From Saccharospirillum alexandrii (GTDB lineage Bacteria > Pseudomonadota > Gammaproteobacteria > Pseudomonadales > Natronospirillaceae), in assembly GCF_004000275.1 (NCBI RefSeq), contig NZ_RCIP01000002.1, positions 558,283 to 622,282 on the forward strand: DNA of 64,000 nucleotides, in the 5' to 3' direction. The first letter of the stretch is position 1. Every line of letters begins with the position of its first letter. The notes beneath the pieces were generated by a model that searched no databases, was not told where the DNA came from, and saw nothing but the letters and a program-made list of their open reading frames with translations. Made by a program: the position numbers and the translations under genes. This document shows, in pieces, positions 50,820-60,022 of the stretch.

Positions 50820-52697
50820 ATGACATTAACGGCCGAACTCGCCATCACCGCCCGGGATGGCCACTACCATTTGATTCTGACATTGCCACAAGCGGTAGCC
50901 AGGGAACCGGGCGCAACCGAACTCTGTTTCAGTATCGCGCACCCCATGGACCTGTCGAGCCTGGAAGGCGCCCGGTTGCTGGATGCCCAGGGCGACTGGC
51001 ATCGCCTCGAACTAGAGACACCCTGGACAGGCCAACAGGCGGTGACCGTGAGTTTTTCAGGTAAGAATGAGCTGAAAAAGCTGACCGATCGCCCCTACGG
51101 TGTTTATCTGGTTCAGGGTGAGCAACGCCTGCCGGTTCGGTTCGAAGGTGAAGCAGAGCGACACTGTATTAAACCCGTTGCGGTGCCCCCCGATACCCTG
51201 AGCTTTATTCCCAGACCCAGTCATTTAAGCGCTGACTCGCCTTCGATTCCCTGCCCGACTGCTCTGCGATTTATAGACTCAACCTCAGGCCCGGCCTGGA
51301 ATACCGGCTGGTACCAGCGGCTCATTAGCCGGCTCGACGCCTCTGGTCCGGCACTGGCAGATGATGGTTTTCCCATTGAAGCCACCCTGGCTGACGACCT
51401 TGCTGAAAGCTTTCGACTTACGGTCAATAGCCTGGGCGCTGAATTGAGCTATCGAGATGAATCGGGCTTTTACGCTGGCCAGGCGTATCTGATGCAGTAC
51501 CTGCTGCAATGGATTCTGGCGGGCTCACAACCGGGCGTAACACTGGCTGGCGCGCCCGCTTTTTCGTATCGCGGTGTGCATCTGGATGTGGTACGGCACT
51601 TCTTTCTAGCAGGTACTGTCCAGGGTTGGCTGGATATCCTGGCTTTGTTGCAATTCAATCACTTTCACTGGCACCTGACCGATGACGACGGCTGGCGTGT
51701 GCCGAGCGAGGCGTACCCGGAACTGGCGCGCATTGCGGCCTGGCGGGGGCACGACCTGCTTGTATGTCCGCAAATGGGCTCCGGTTCAGAGCCCTACGGC
51801 GGAACTTACGCGCCTGATGACATTCGTGACACCGTGAGCATCGCACGGGATCTGGGCATCACCGTGGTACCGGAACTCGATATCCCCGGCCACGCCCGGG
51901 CCCTGCTGATTGCTTTGCCAGAACTGTTTGAGCCAGACGATGCCTCTGTTTACACCAGTGTTCAGCACCATCACCGCAATGTGATCAACCCCGCCTTGCC
52001 GAAGACGTCTGAAGTGATGAAAACCCTGCTCGACGAGTGGTGCTCACTCTTTCCCGGTCCCTTGTTCCATCTCGGGTCGGATGAAGTACCTGACGGTGTC
52101 TGGCAGCGGTCACCAGCTGCACAGGCCTGGTCCGAACAGAACGGTCAGCCTGCTGATGCCTTGCACGGTGCTTTTATGGCCGAGATGGAACGTGAGGTTC
52201 AGGCACGGGGCAAAACCGTCGTAGGGTGGGAAGAAATTCGCACCGGACAGGCCGTTTCCACCGACACCTGGGTGATGTCGTGGCAAGGCATTGAGGCTGG
52301 CCAGGCCGCCGCCGAAGCCGGCCACCCGGTGATCATGACCCCCGCCCATCATTGTTATTTCGATCTGGCCGTGACGGATCAGCCTCTCGACCCCGGTTAC
52401 TATTGGGCTGGTACCGTCAATCTGAAAAAAGCCTGGTCGTTTGATCCACTGGCTGGCCTCTCTGACGCCGCTAAGGCAAAGATCAAGGGGGTTCAGGCCT
52501 GTTTATGGACCGAGATCGTCGAAACCCCGCGCCACGCCGAGTACATGTGGTTTCCACGCCTGCTGGCAACCGCCGAGGTGGCCTGGGGCACAGGCGCGGA
52601 GCGCACTTTTGCCCAGTTCGAACGGGATGCCCGGGTAACGATGAACCTCCTGGCTCACCTTGGTATTGCCGCTCGTGATGAAGCCGCGAGCTGGTAA
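50820..52697 (+). CDS. beta-N-acetylhexosaminidase (GH20), probably cytoplasmic
   Basis: A 625-residue GH20 enzyme. The N-terminal part (about 1-200) contains an FN3-like/GH20b-like region. The catalytic barrel has YRGVHLDVVRHFFLAGTVQG near residue 249, HFHWHLTDDDGWRVPSEAYP near 282, ITVVPELDIPGHARALLIAL near 345, the catalytic pair in FHLGSDEVPDGVW near 415, and DTWVMSWQGIEAGQAAAEAG near 480. There is no signal peptide, so it acts in the cytoplasm on imported chitobiose or larger oligosaccharides. Close to nagK-nagR-nagA-nagB and followed by an ABC importer, it forms one chitin-oligosaccharide unit. AAGGAC lies about seven bases before the ATG. Confidence 0.93.
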   Translation: MTLTAELAITARDGHYHLILTLPQAVAREPGATELCFSIAHPMDLSSLEGARLLDAQGDWHRLELETPWTGQQAVTVSFSGKNELKKLTDRPYGVYLVQGEQRLPVRFEGEAERHCIKPVAVPPDTLSFIPRPSHLSADSPSIPCPTALRFIDSTSGPAWNTGWYQRLISRLDASGPALADDGFPIEATLADDLAESFRLTVNSLGAELSYRDESGFYAGQAYLMQYLLQWILAGSQPGVTLAGAPAFSYRGVHLDVVRHFFLAGTVQGWLDILALLQFNHFHWHLTDDDGWRVPSEAYPELARIAAWRGHDLLVCPQMGSGSEPYGGTYAPDDIRDTVSIARDLGITVVPELDIPGHARALLIALPELFEPDDASVYTSVQHHHRNVINPALPKTSEVMKTLLDEWCSLFPGPLFHLGSDEVPDGVWQRSPAAQAWSEQNGQPADALHGAFMAEMEREVQARGKTVVGWEEIRTGQAVSTDTWVMSWQGIEAGQAAAEAGHPVIMTPAHHCYFDLAVTDQPLDPGYYWAGTVNLKKAWSFDPLAGLSDAAKAKIKGVQACLWTEIVETPRHAEYMWFPRLLATAEVAWGTGAERTFAQFERDARVTMNLLAHLGIAARDEAASW

Positions 52698-52763
52698 GCA
52701 ACTGATTTAATTGATTATTTTGAGAGAGACTCAAAAAAGCAATAAGAAAAATCCGGCTGGTTA

Positions 52764-52794
52764 TTGCTTGGTACTACTATTGGTATTATATTGG
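52764..52794 (+). promoter_or_regulatory. promoter of the sugar-binding-protein gene with candidate NagR site
   Basis: TTGCTT (52764-52769), 17-base spacer and TATATT (52787-52792). GGTATTATATTGG (52782-52794) is the reverse complement of the 50780-50792 sequence before the hexosaminidase gene. A second TTGGTA-like half-site lies just upstream. Confidence 0.6.
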
Positions 52795-52865
52795 GCTTGC
52801 CCTTATCGAAGCATTCATTAAAAAAAGATCACAGGCTGTGATCTGCCAACAATAAAGAGGTTCAT

Positions 52866-54119
52866 ATGAAACTCATCAAAAAGACCCTGGTTCTGGCGAC
52901 TGCAGCGGCCACACTTGCTACCAGCCACCTGGCCTTCGCTGAAAGCACAACGGTAGAAATGTACAGCTGGCGCATTCAGGACGAGGCGCTGATTGATTAC
53001 ATCAACGAGAAAAACCTGATCCCGGGTGTTCAGATCAACCTGAACGTTTATACCGAAGACATTGAATCCAAGCTGCGCATCGACATGCAGACCAACCGGC
53101 CAGACCTTTACCATGCCAAAGCCGGCTCTGCCTGGATGCAACCCTGGATCGACGCAGGTGTTGCAGCTCCGGTCAGTGACCTGGGCATTGATATGTCAGC
53201 CTTTGGCGAGGCTGCCCTGGCGGGCGCAACCGGCAGCGATGGCCAGGTTTATGGCGTGCCTTTTGTGATGCAGATGGAGTCCATTCTGTACAACAAGTCA
53301 GTACTGACCACGGAACCGACCAATCTGGAAGAACTCGAAGCCACCTTTGAAGACCTGAAAGCTCAGGGCATCGTGCCTCTTCACGTCGATGGCCGGGACG
53401 GCTGGTACCTAAACCAGGTACTGCACGAAACACTGCTGGCGGGCCTGACCAGCGATGAATGGGCCCAGGGTGTTGTGGAAGGCACGGCCTGCTTTACCGA
53501 CGACATTTATGTTGACGCCATGGCGCGATTTAAGTCCTGGCAGGACAAAGGCTACCTGAACCCGAACCCGATGGCGGATGACTACGGCGCCATGCGTACC
53601 GGCGTAGCACTGGGTACCTCGGCGATGATGATCGATGGCATCTGGTCTGCAACCCCGGCCTCTCCTATGTATCAGATAGATCCGGAGCTGCAACTGGGCT
53701 ACATGGCCATTCCGGGCTCGGCGAATAAAGTCTATGGCTTTACCGATGCACACCTGGCCTACAACCCGCAGTCTGATGACATTGAAGCGGTCGAGAAGGT
53801 GCTGGAATTTTACGCCTCGCCGATGTTCGCACAGTTGTTTGCCGACCTGGTCGAAGCCGTACCTGCGTCAAACTACCCGGTTGACGTAAACAATGAGCGC
53901 GTGCAAATGGCCTCAGAGATGATCGCCAACAACTCTCTGGTCGCCCAGCCGTTCTTTGCCGACTCACTGATCAGCGTCGACCCGGGCTATCGCCCATTGG
54001 TCTCGGAAGGTCTGCAAGAGTTACTGGCGGGCAAGATCACCCCACGCGGTCTGGCTGAAAAGATTCAGTCTGGTCTGAATCAGTCGGATTACATAGGCGC
54101 GGCTAACTGCGCACTGTGA
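52866..54119 (+). CDS. ABC sugar-binding protein (CUT1 family 1), probably for chitooligosaccharides
   Basis: A 417-residue extracellular solute-binding protein. The signal peptide is MKLIKKTLVLATAAATLATS, followed by HLAFAESTTVEMYSWRIQDE. TNRPDLYHAKAGSAWMQPWI near residue 75, DGQVYGVPFVMQMESILYNK near 125 and MAIPGSANKVYGFTDAHLAY near 277 match family 1. It follows the hexosaminidase gene by 168 bases and has its own candidate NagR-controlled promoter. Two permeases follow after palindrome R5. A GlcNAc oligosaccharide is the most likely ligand by context; the sequence alone does not fix it. Confidence 0.9.
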   Translation: MKLIKKTLVLATAAATLATSHLAFAESTTVEMYSWRIQDEALIDYINEKNLIPGVQINLNVYTEDIESKLRIDMQTNRPDLYHAKAGSAWMQPWIDAGVAAPVSDLGIDMSAFGEAALAGATGSDGQVYGVPFVMQMESILYNKSVLTTEPTNLEELEATFEDLKAQGIVPLHVDGRDGWYLNQVLHETLLAGLTSDEWAQGVVEGTACFTDDIYVDAMARFKSWQDKGYLNPNPMADDYGAMRTGVALGTSAMMIDGIWSATPASPMYQIDPELQLGYMAIPGSANKVYGFTDAHLAYNPQSDDIEAVEKVLEFYASPMFAQLFADLVEAVPASNYPVDVNNERVQMASEMIANNSLVAQPFFADSLISVDPGYRPLVSEGLQELLAGKITPRGLAEKIQSGLNQSDYIGAANCAL

Positions 54120-54143
54120 CTCGAGTCTCGGTGGCCATGGTCC

Positions 54144-54254
54144 GCGTCGGCTACCGGTGATGCTTCTGTGGGGTCGGCGTAAACCCATCCATGGGGCCTA
54201 GGCCGCAGCATCCATGCTGCGGACTCCCCCACAGAAGCATCACCGGCATCCGCC
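54144..54254. repeat. palindromic repeat copy R5
   Basis: An approximately 111-base copy between the binding-protein and first permease genes, forward orientation. Inner arm halves CCGGTGATGCTTCTGTGGGG and CCCCACAGAAGCATCACCGG are perfectly complementary; the outer ends are less so. The core has CCCATCCATGGG and CCGCAGCA / TGCTGCGG. Confidence 0.88.
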
Positions 54255-54356
54255 GCTTGCATCCCTGCCAACGCCAAAAACTTGGGCAACACATGCTTGA
54301 ACGGGTGCCTCTTTTAAGCTCCCGCTCCCTCTTCTCTACCGCCTGCAAATGTGACT

Positions 54357-55349
54357 ATGATGACACGACATGCCCCCGCTGAGCCTTTGGCTCCACTGAG
54401 CACCGCCGACATGCCAGACGACAAACAAGCCAGCCGTGTAAAGCTCAGCTATCGCACGATTGAAAAAATTCAGCGCACGCTGCTGCTAACGCCCGGCGTA
54501 CTGCTCTACAGTGTGTTCAATTTTATTCCGTTGCTGATGCTGTTCTACCTGAGCCTGGTCGACTGGCCCGGTATTGGCCCGAAAGAATTTGTTGGCCTCG
54601 ACAACTTTGCAAAAGTGTTGACCCAACCCTATTACCGCGATCAGATGATCAACGCACTGCTTCAAAATGTGATCTTTTTTACGGTCATCATTGGCTGCTT
54701 TTTGATTATTGGTACTGGCCTGGCGCTACTGCTGAGTTTTCGCACTTACGGTCGGAAAACCTATCAGGTGTTGTTCTTTTTGCCCTACCCGATGGCCGGG
54801 GCTGCCGTTGCTTATTTGCTCGACTTATTTGTGCACCCGCGCGGCCCACTGAACGCGGCACTTACCCAATGGGGCCTGGCCGACGCGCCCATTCCCTTTT
54901 TAGGCTCGGAAGACACGTCTCTGATTACCATGGCGTTGTTTTACTCCTGGCACCGCATGGGGTTCGCCATCATTCTGATTTTGTCAGGCATTCTCGCGGT
55001 TCGAACTGATCTGCTCGAAGCCTCAATGCTCGATGGCGCCAGTCGCTGGCAATCGATCCGTCATGTCGTGTTCCCGGTGCTTGGCCCGGCCTTTATTCTG
55101 ATCACGGTGATCGTGCTGGTCGATGTGTTTAACAACGCCGATTACATTCTGCTGATCATGGGGCCAGAGGCGGGCCCTCTGCGCTCAACCGACATCATGG
55201 GTACCTTTTTGTTCCGCACCGCTTTTGGCGGCAGTGCTGACACCACCGACACCAATTTCGGGCTGGCTGCGGCCATTGGGCTGCTAACCGCACTGATGAT
55301 ATTACCGGCGGCCATCTTCCTCGCGCTGCGCAATCTACGGAAAACCTGA
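54357..55349 (+). CDS. CUT1 sugar ABC permease (MalF/LacF type)
   Basis: A 330-residue inner-membrane permease. The segment LLLTPGVLLYSVFNFIPLLM near residue 48 is the first membrane helix. The YQVLFFLPYPMAGAAVAYLL region near 138 and the EAA loop LLEASMLDGASRWQSIRHVV near 219 (contact with the ATPase) are present. An in-frame GTG at 54351 and a second ATG at 54360 are alternative starts; none has a clear ribosome site. It is followed by the partner permease after seven bases. No ATPase gene follows, so the transporter must borrow an ATPase from elsewhere in the genome. Confidence 0.88.
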   Translation: MMTRHAPAEPLAPLSTADMPDDKQASRVKLSYRTIEKIQRTLLLTPGVLLYSVFNFIPLLMLFYLSLVDWPGIGPKEFVGLDNFAKVLTQPYYRDQMINALLQNVIFFTVIIGCFLIIGTGLALLLSFRTYGRKTYQVLFFLPYPMAGAAVAYLLDLFVHPRGPLNAALTQWGLADAPIPFLGSEDTSLITMALFYSWHRMGFAIILILSGILAVRTDLLEASMLDGASRWQSIRHVVFPVLGPAFILITVIVLVDVFNNADYILLIMGPEAGPLRSTDIMGTFLFRTAFGGSADTTDTNFGLAAAIGLLTALMILPAAIFLALRNLRKT

Positions 55350-55356
55350 GGCCGTT

Positions 55357-56199
55357 ATGGACAAGATTTTCAAGCTCAACAAACGTGAACAATTGCTGGT
55401 GCAATTCATCATGCTCGCCTGGGTCGCCGTGGTTCTGATTCCCTTCGGCGCAGCCGTACTCAACGCGCTAAAGCCCAACGTCGGGCAGGTATTTCGCGAA
55501 CCCTTCGGCCTGCCAGACCCCTGGACCTGGAGCAACTTCGCCAAGGCCTGGGTCAACGCCAATTTCGCGCAATACTTTGCCAACTCAACCATTATCGCGG
55601 TCAGTTGTGTCGTGCTCGTTACTTTCTGCGCCAGCACCACCGCCTTCGTGCTGGCACGGATGCCGTTCAAAGGCAGCACCTTTATTTTTATCTGCTTTCT
55701 ATTCGGCGTCATCATCCCCATCCGGCTCGCTCTGGCACCGCTGTTCGACATTGTGCGGTCGCTCGGCCTGCTCGATTCACTGCTTGGGGTAATACTGGTT
55801 CAAAGCGCCAGCATGATGCCAGTGTCGGTGTTCATTCTGGTCAGCTTTATGAAAGGCATTTCCACCGAGCTGGAAGAAGCCGCCAAGATGGACGGCGCCC
55901 TCCCCTTCACCCTCTACTGGCGCATCATTTTCCCGCTAATGCGACCCGCCATCGCCACCATTGCTCTGCTGACCTTCGTACAAGCCTGGAACGAATATTT
56001 TCTGCCGCTGATCTTTTTACAATCAGAAGCCAACTACCCACTCACCCTGGGCCTGCAACGCTTCAACCAGCAATTCTCAATCCAGTGGCACATGATGTTC
56101 GCAGGCATCCTGATCATGATGGGCCCCACCATCCTAGCCTTCATGCTGGCCTCCAAGCAGTTCATTGCCGGGCTTACACAGGGTGGCGTCAAGGAGTAG
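55357..56199 (+). CDS. CUT1 sugar ABC permease (MalG/LacG type)
   Basis: A 280-residue inner-membrane permease, partner of the previous gene. The N-terminal helix VQFIMLAWVAVVLIPFGAAV is near residue 9. The FEYFANS-like region NFAQYFANSTIIAVSCVVLV is near 69. The EAA loop TELEEAAKMDGALPFTLYWR near 169 and QAWNEYFLPLIFL near 208 are typical of MalG-type proteins. It ends the importer unit; next comes a 656-base region with two palindromes and no ATPase. The substrate is probably chitobiose or related sugars by context. Confidence 0.9.
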   Translation: MDKIFKLNKREQLLVQFIMLAWVAVVLIPFGAAVLNALKPNVGQVFREPFGLPDPWTWSNFAKAWVNANFAQYFANSTIIAVSCVVLVTFCASTTAFVLARMPFKGSTFIFICFLFGVIIPIRLALAPLFDIVRSLGLLDSLLGVILVQSASMMPVSVFILVSFMKGISTELEEAAKMDGALPFTLYWRIIFPLMRPAIATIALLTFVQAWNEYFLPLIFLQSEANYPLTLGLQRFNQQFSIQWHMMFAGILIMMGPTILAFMLASKQFIAGLTQGGVKE

Positions 56200-56255
56200 G
56201 GGGTTGCTCATGCTCCCAGTTACTCTACCTCCGGGGCTGGAGGCGGGAGACTGGG

Positions 56256-56409
56256 TACTGTCATTCGGGGTCGCTGTAAATACATCCCTGTACGCTTGAC
56301 TTCGGGATATGAATCCCCTCCATGGGATTCACCCTCCGGGCTCGCTGCGCTCGTGCTAAAACGCTCCCGGCGTTTTAGTCCATGCCTCAGACAACCCCGT
56401 ACGACAGCA
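56256..56409. repeat. palindromic repeat copy R6, diverged with extra hairpin segment
   Basis: It has the family ends (TCATTCGGGGTCGCTGTAAA at the left; GCCTCAGACAACCCCG at the right), but a longer interior. The interior includes the palindromes GGGAT..ATCCC near 56304-56328 and CTAAAACGC / GCGTTTTAG (56356-56379). The outer arms pair imperfectly. It appears to be a distinct subtype carrying an inserted element. Confidence 0.6.
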
Positions 56410-56577
56410 TCCGACCCCCTACCCATTTGTTTCCTGCGGTTTCTCCAACCCAATTTAATAACAAAAAACTCATACGAATATTCAGTTCATTGCCAGCCTT
56501 GGCAACCGCCAGCATAGAAAGTTCTTTAACTACTGAACTATAAACCTGCCAATCTGCTCTTGCCGGTAAAGGTGCGA

Positions 56578-56688
56578 GTGCAGGGCAATGGGTGGCTCTT
56601 TCGGGGGAGTTTGAGGCATGGATGCCGAAATCTAGGCCCCATGGATGGGTTCACGCCGACCCCGAAAGAGCCACCCATTGTCCTGCAC
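56578..56688. repeat. palindromic repeat copy R7
   Basis: A 111-base copy in reverse orientation, upstream of the RND exporter gene. The 30-base arms (56578-56607 and 56659-56688) differ at two positions. The core has CATGGATG, CTAGGCCCC and ATGGATGGGTTCACGCCGAC. Confidence 0.88.
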
Positions 56689-56855
56689 CCAAACTCCCAG
56701 CCTTCCTCTCTTGACCTTCCTCCCACTGAACCCTCCAGACTGCCTCCGCACAAATATTTACACTGTTATATTTACACCGTATATTTCTAGTGATAAGTTT
56801 GCACCGTTAACTTAACACCATAAACATAATGAGTGATCAACACAGGAGCATGACA

Positions 56856-59210
56856 ATGAACGGATTGATACGGGGCTGGGCACGATGGGTGGTGCGCGGT
56901 CGCTGGGCTGTACTGGCCCTGGTGGCTGCGGCTATGGGCCTGGCCTTTGTGCCGATGGGCAACCTTTACTATGACAACTCCAATGAGCGATTCTTCCTTG
57001 AAGATGACCCGAACCTGGCGACGTTTAACGACCTGCTGTATCGCTTTGGCGATGTCGAATACCTGTCAGTCGGGATTGAAGCCCCCGCTGGCGATGCCGA
57101 CCTGTTTACGCCGGAAACGCTCGGTGTGATCGATGAGCTGACCCGGTTTCTCGAGGACCGGCCAGAAGTGACCCAGGTGCGGTCGCTGAGCAAGTACCAA
57201 TACACCCACTCGGGTGGCGGTATGTTAAGTACCGATACCGTATTTGAAGAAATTGATAACCCGACCGCCATTGCGGACGGCCGCGAGATCATGCTCGGCG
57301 AAGACATGGCGCTGGGCAGCCTGCTGACGGAAGACCTGCGCCACACCCGCATTGCGGCTCGGGTGCAGTATGAATCGGGCACCAGCGAACTGAAGATGTC
57401 GCTGATGGCCTCGCTGCGCGACTTTATCGCCGAACAAGGCTATGAGGCACAGGGTTACCCGCTTCGGCTGAGTGGGCAGCCGGTGTTCAATGAACAGTTC
57501 GAAGTCTTGTCGAAAAGCGATCAGGCCTGGATCAACCCCGCCATGGCGCTGGTGATGATTATTATTCTAGCGTTCAGTTTTCGCTCAGTTACCGGCACGC
57601 TCGTGCCCTGGGTCTTGATCGGCAGCGCTATTACGCTGGTCACCGGCATTCAAGGGCAGATGCGCTGGCCGCATTCGGTGGTTGAATCGGCCCTGGTACC
57701 TGCGCTGATTATCATTGGCGTAGGGGTTTCGGTGCATGTTCTGGTCGAATTCTACCGGTTTCGTGGTGAGGGTCTGTCGCCCAAAGAAGCGGCTCAGCGC
57801 ACCATTGAACACCTTTGGGTGCCAGCGTTTTTTACCGCCTTTACGACAGCCGCAGGCTTTATGGCGCTGAGCGTTACCCAATTGGTACCTGTACAGCAAT
57901 TCGCCTGGTTAGGTGCCATTGGCGCTATGATGTTGTTCTTACTGGCGATGACCCTGCTGCCGGCGGTGCTGAGCTTTATTCCCTGGTTTTCCGACCGCAC
58001 CCGTCACAGTGTCGATACCGGCCTGGTTGCGCGCATTACCACAGCGGTGCCCGGCTTTACGTATCGCAACCGTCATCTGCTGACGCTGCTCGGTGCCACC
58101 TTACTGGCCATCAGTTTGGCGCTGATTCCGCGCATTCAGGTCGATTCAAATTTCATCACCTACTTCAAGGAATCCAACCCAACCCGGGCGGACCTGACTT
58201 ACTTCGATGAACAGTACAACGGCATTCAAAACGTTGATCTGATGATCGACAGTGGCGAGATACGCGGCATTCACAACCCGGTCTTTCTGAGCGAAGTGGA
58301 CCGCCTGCAAAGCTGGCTGGAAACCCAGCCGGAAACCGGTGAAATCAATTCACTGATCGACTTTCACAAGCGCATAAATCAATCGTTGAATTTCGACGAC
58401 CCGGCCTATTCACGCCTGCCCGACTCCCGCGAAATGGCGGCTCAGTTTCTGTTGTTGTACGACAACAGCGGCAGCGATGAAGACCTGACTGACGCGAAAG
58501 ATTTCGACGAGCGTTGGCTGCGCATGTCGGTGCCGATTCGCAACATGGCCGCCAGTGACACCTCCGCCTTTCTCGACCGCTTGAAACAGGAACTGCGCGA
58601 TGAGTACCCGACGCTGACCACTGAAATAAGCGGTAGCATGGTGATGTACAACGCTCAGGATGAGTACATTAACCAGGGCATGTTCCAGTCGTTTCTGGTC
58701 GCGCTCGGCATCATGGCCGTCAGTTTTATGGTGTTATTCCGCTCGCTGAAATACGGATTGATCGCGCTGGTGCCGAGCATTGTTCCGATCCTGATGACCG
58801 GTGCCCTGCTGGTGATTCTCGGCATTCCGCTGAACCTCGGCACCATGGTGGTCGGCGCGATGACCATGGGCATCGCGGTCGATGATGCCATTCACATGAT
58901 GAACCGCTATCTGCGTGCCCGTGCACGTGGCATGACGGCATCGGACGCCATTACCGCTGCCAGTGATCAGGCTGGCCGAGCGGTGATCTTCACTTCCATC
59001 GTGCTGGTGCTTGGTTTCAGCATGATGCTGTTTGGCTCCTTTATTCCTTATATCTACACCGGGCTGTTCGCGGCCAGCATCATGGCGCTGGCCCTGCTGG
59101 GTGATCTCATCTTCCTGCCTGCCCTGCTGCACCTGATCGACGGCCGCAAGGTCGTTGAACCCAGCCCAAGGGCCACGCTATCAACGTCGTCTACCGGAGG
59201 AACCCTGTAA
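56856..59210 (+). CDS. MMPL/RND-family exporter
   Basis: A 784-residue RND permease with two six-helix halves and two large periplasmic loops. It starts MNGLIRGWARWVVRGRWAVL, and LYYDNSNERFFLEDDPNLAT begins the first loop near residue 42. PALIIIGVGVSVHVLVEFYR near 280 and VVGAMTMGIAVDDAIHMMNR near 668 are the internally duplicated helix-4 motifs with the charged proton-relay residues. AGGAG seven bases before the ATG at 56856 decides the start over the upstream ATG at 56829. It is overlapped at its end by the LolA-like gene. It belongs to the lipid-exporter-like MMPL group often found with LolA-like and barrel proteins. Confidence 0.9.
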   Translation: MNGLIRGWARWVVRGRWAVLALVAAAMGLAFVPMGNLYYDNSNERFFLEDDPNLATFNDLLYRFGDVEYLSVGIEAPAGDADLFTPETLGVIDELTRFLEDRPEVTQVRSLSKYQYTHSGGGMLSTDTVFEEIDNPTAIADGREIMLGEDMALGSLLTEDLRHTRIAARVQYESGTSELKMSLMASLRDFIAEQGYEAQGYPLRLSGQPVFNEQFEVLSKSDQAWINPAMALVMIIILAFSFRSVTGTLVPWVLIGSAITLVTGIQGQMRWPHSVVESALVPALIIIGVGVSVHVLVEFYRFRGEGLSPKEAAQRTIEHLWVPAFFTAFTTAAGFMALSVTQLVPVQQFAWLGAIGAMMLFLLAMTLLPAVLSFIPWFSDRTRHSVDTGLVARITTAVPGFTYRNRHLLTLLGATLLAISLALIPRIQVDSNFITYFKESNPTRADLTYFDEQYNGIQNVDLMIDSGEIRGIHNPVFLSEVDRLQSWLETQPETGEINSLIDFHKRINQSLNFDDPAYSRLPDSREMAAQFLLLYDNSGSDEDLTDAKDFDERWLRMSVPIRNMAASDTSAFLDRLKQELRDEYPTLTTEISGSMVMYNAQDEYINQGMFQSFLVALGIMAVSFMVLFRSLKYGLIALVPSIVPILMTGALLVILGIPLNLGTMVVGAMTMGIAVDDAIHMMNRYLRARARGMTASDAITAASDQAGRAVIFTSIVLVLGFSMMLFGSFIPYIYTGLFAASIMALALLGDLIFLPALLHLIDGRKVVEPSPRATLSTSSTGGTL

Positions 59211-60022
59211 TGTCTGTTTTCAAACTTGTCACGATCACGTCGCTGTCACTGGCCGCCTTACTGAACGTTGCCCAGGCGGAAACCTTCAGCGCCCGCGAGA
59301 TCATGGAGCGCGTCGATGACCGTTACACCGGCGACTCTTCCGTCTCCGACGCCAACCTGATTCTGATTGATCGCAACAATCGCGAACGGGTGCGTGACCT
59401 GCGGTTGTACTCACTTGAAGAAGAAGGCATTACCAAGGCAGTCACCTATTTTCTGGCACCAACCGATGTCGCCGGAACCGCCTACCTGAGTTACGACCAT
59501 GACAACCAGGAAGACGAGGCCTGGCTGTATTTGCCAGCACTGAAACAGGTGCGCCGGGTCGCCGCCGGGGATCGTTCCAACTCCTTCATGGGAAGCGATT
59601 TCAGCTATTCGGACCTCAACGGCACCACGCTTGAGTGGTACGACTATGAGCTGCTCAGTGATGACGAAAGCGTCGACGGCCACCCGGTTTGGAAAATCGA
59701 ATCGCGTCCCAAACCCGAGTTCGCTGAACAGGTGTCCAACGAAACTGGCTATGAGCGTTCCCACTTGTGGATTCGCAAAGACAATTTCATGCAGGTTCAG
59801 GGGCAGATCTGGGTGGAGCGCGGTGGGCGAGTTAAGTATTTCAGTGCCCGCGATATTGAAGAGGTCGATGGTATCTGGACCGCCCATCGCATTCAGATGA
59901 TCACCACCCGCAATGGCGAGCGCGAGCATGGCAGCGTATTCCAGATCAACGAGGTGACGTACAACGACCATACCGACCCTAGCCTGTTCACGACCCAGGC
60001 GATGCAACGAGGGGTGAACTGA
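59210..60022 (+). CDS. periplasmic LolA-like outer-membrane lipoprotein-sorting protein
   Basis: A 270-residue exported protein. The signal peptide covers about residues 1-23 (LVTITSLSLAALLNVAQA). The rest resembles LolA/LppX-fold proteins annotated as outer membrane lipoprotein-sorting protein: AREIMERVDDRYTGDSSVSD near 28, DEAWLYLPALKQVRRVAAGD near 103, NSFMGSDFSYSDLNG near 124, and SHLWIRKDNFMQVQGQIWVE near 184. The start overlaps the RND gene stop by one base (TAATG), and the stop overlaps the next gene by one base. Such a periplasmic carrier would bridge an MMPL pump and an outer-membrane protein in lipid transport. The lipid cargo is unknown. Confidence 0.88.
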   Translation: MSVFKLVTITSLSLAALLNVAQAETFSAREIMERVDDRYTGDSSVSDANLILIDRNNRERVRDLRLYSLEEEGITKAVTYFLAPTDVAGTAYLSYDHDNQEDEAWLYLPALKQVRRVAAGDRSNSFMGSDFSYSDLNGTTLEWYDYELLSDDESVDGHPVWKIESRPKPEFAEQVSNETGYERSHLWIRKDNFMQVQGQIWVERGGRVKYFSARDIEEVDGIWTAHRIQMITTRNGEREHGSVFQINEVTYNDHTDPSLFTTQAMQRGVN

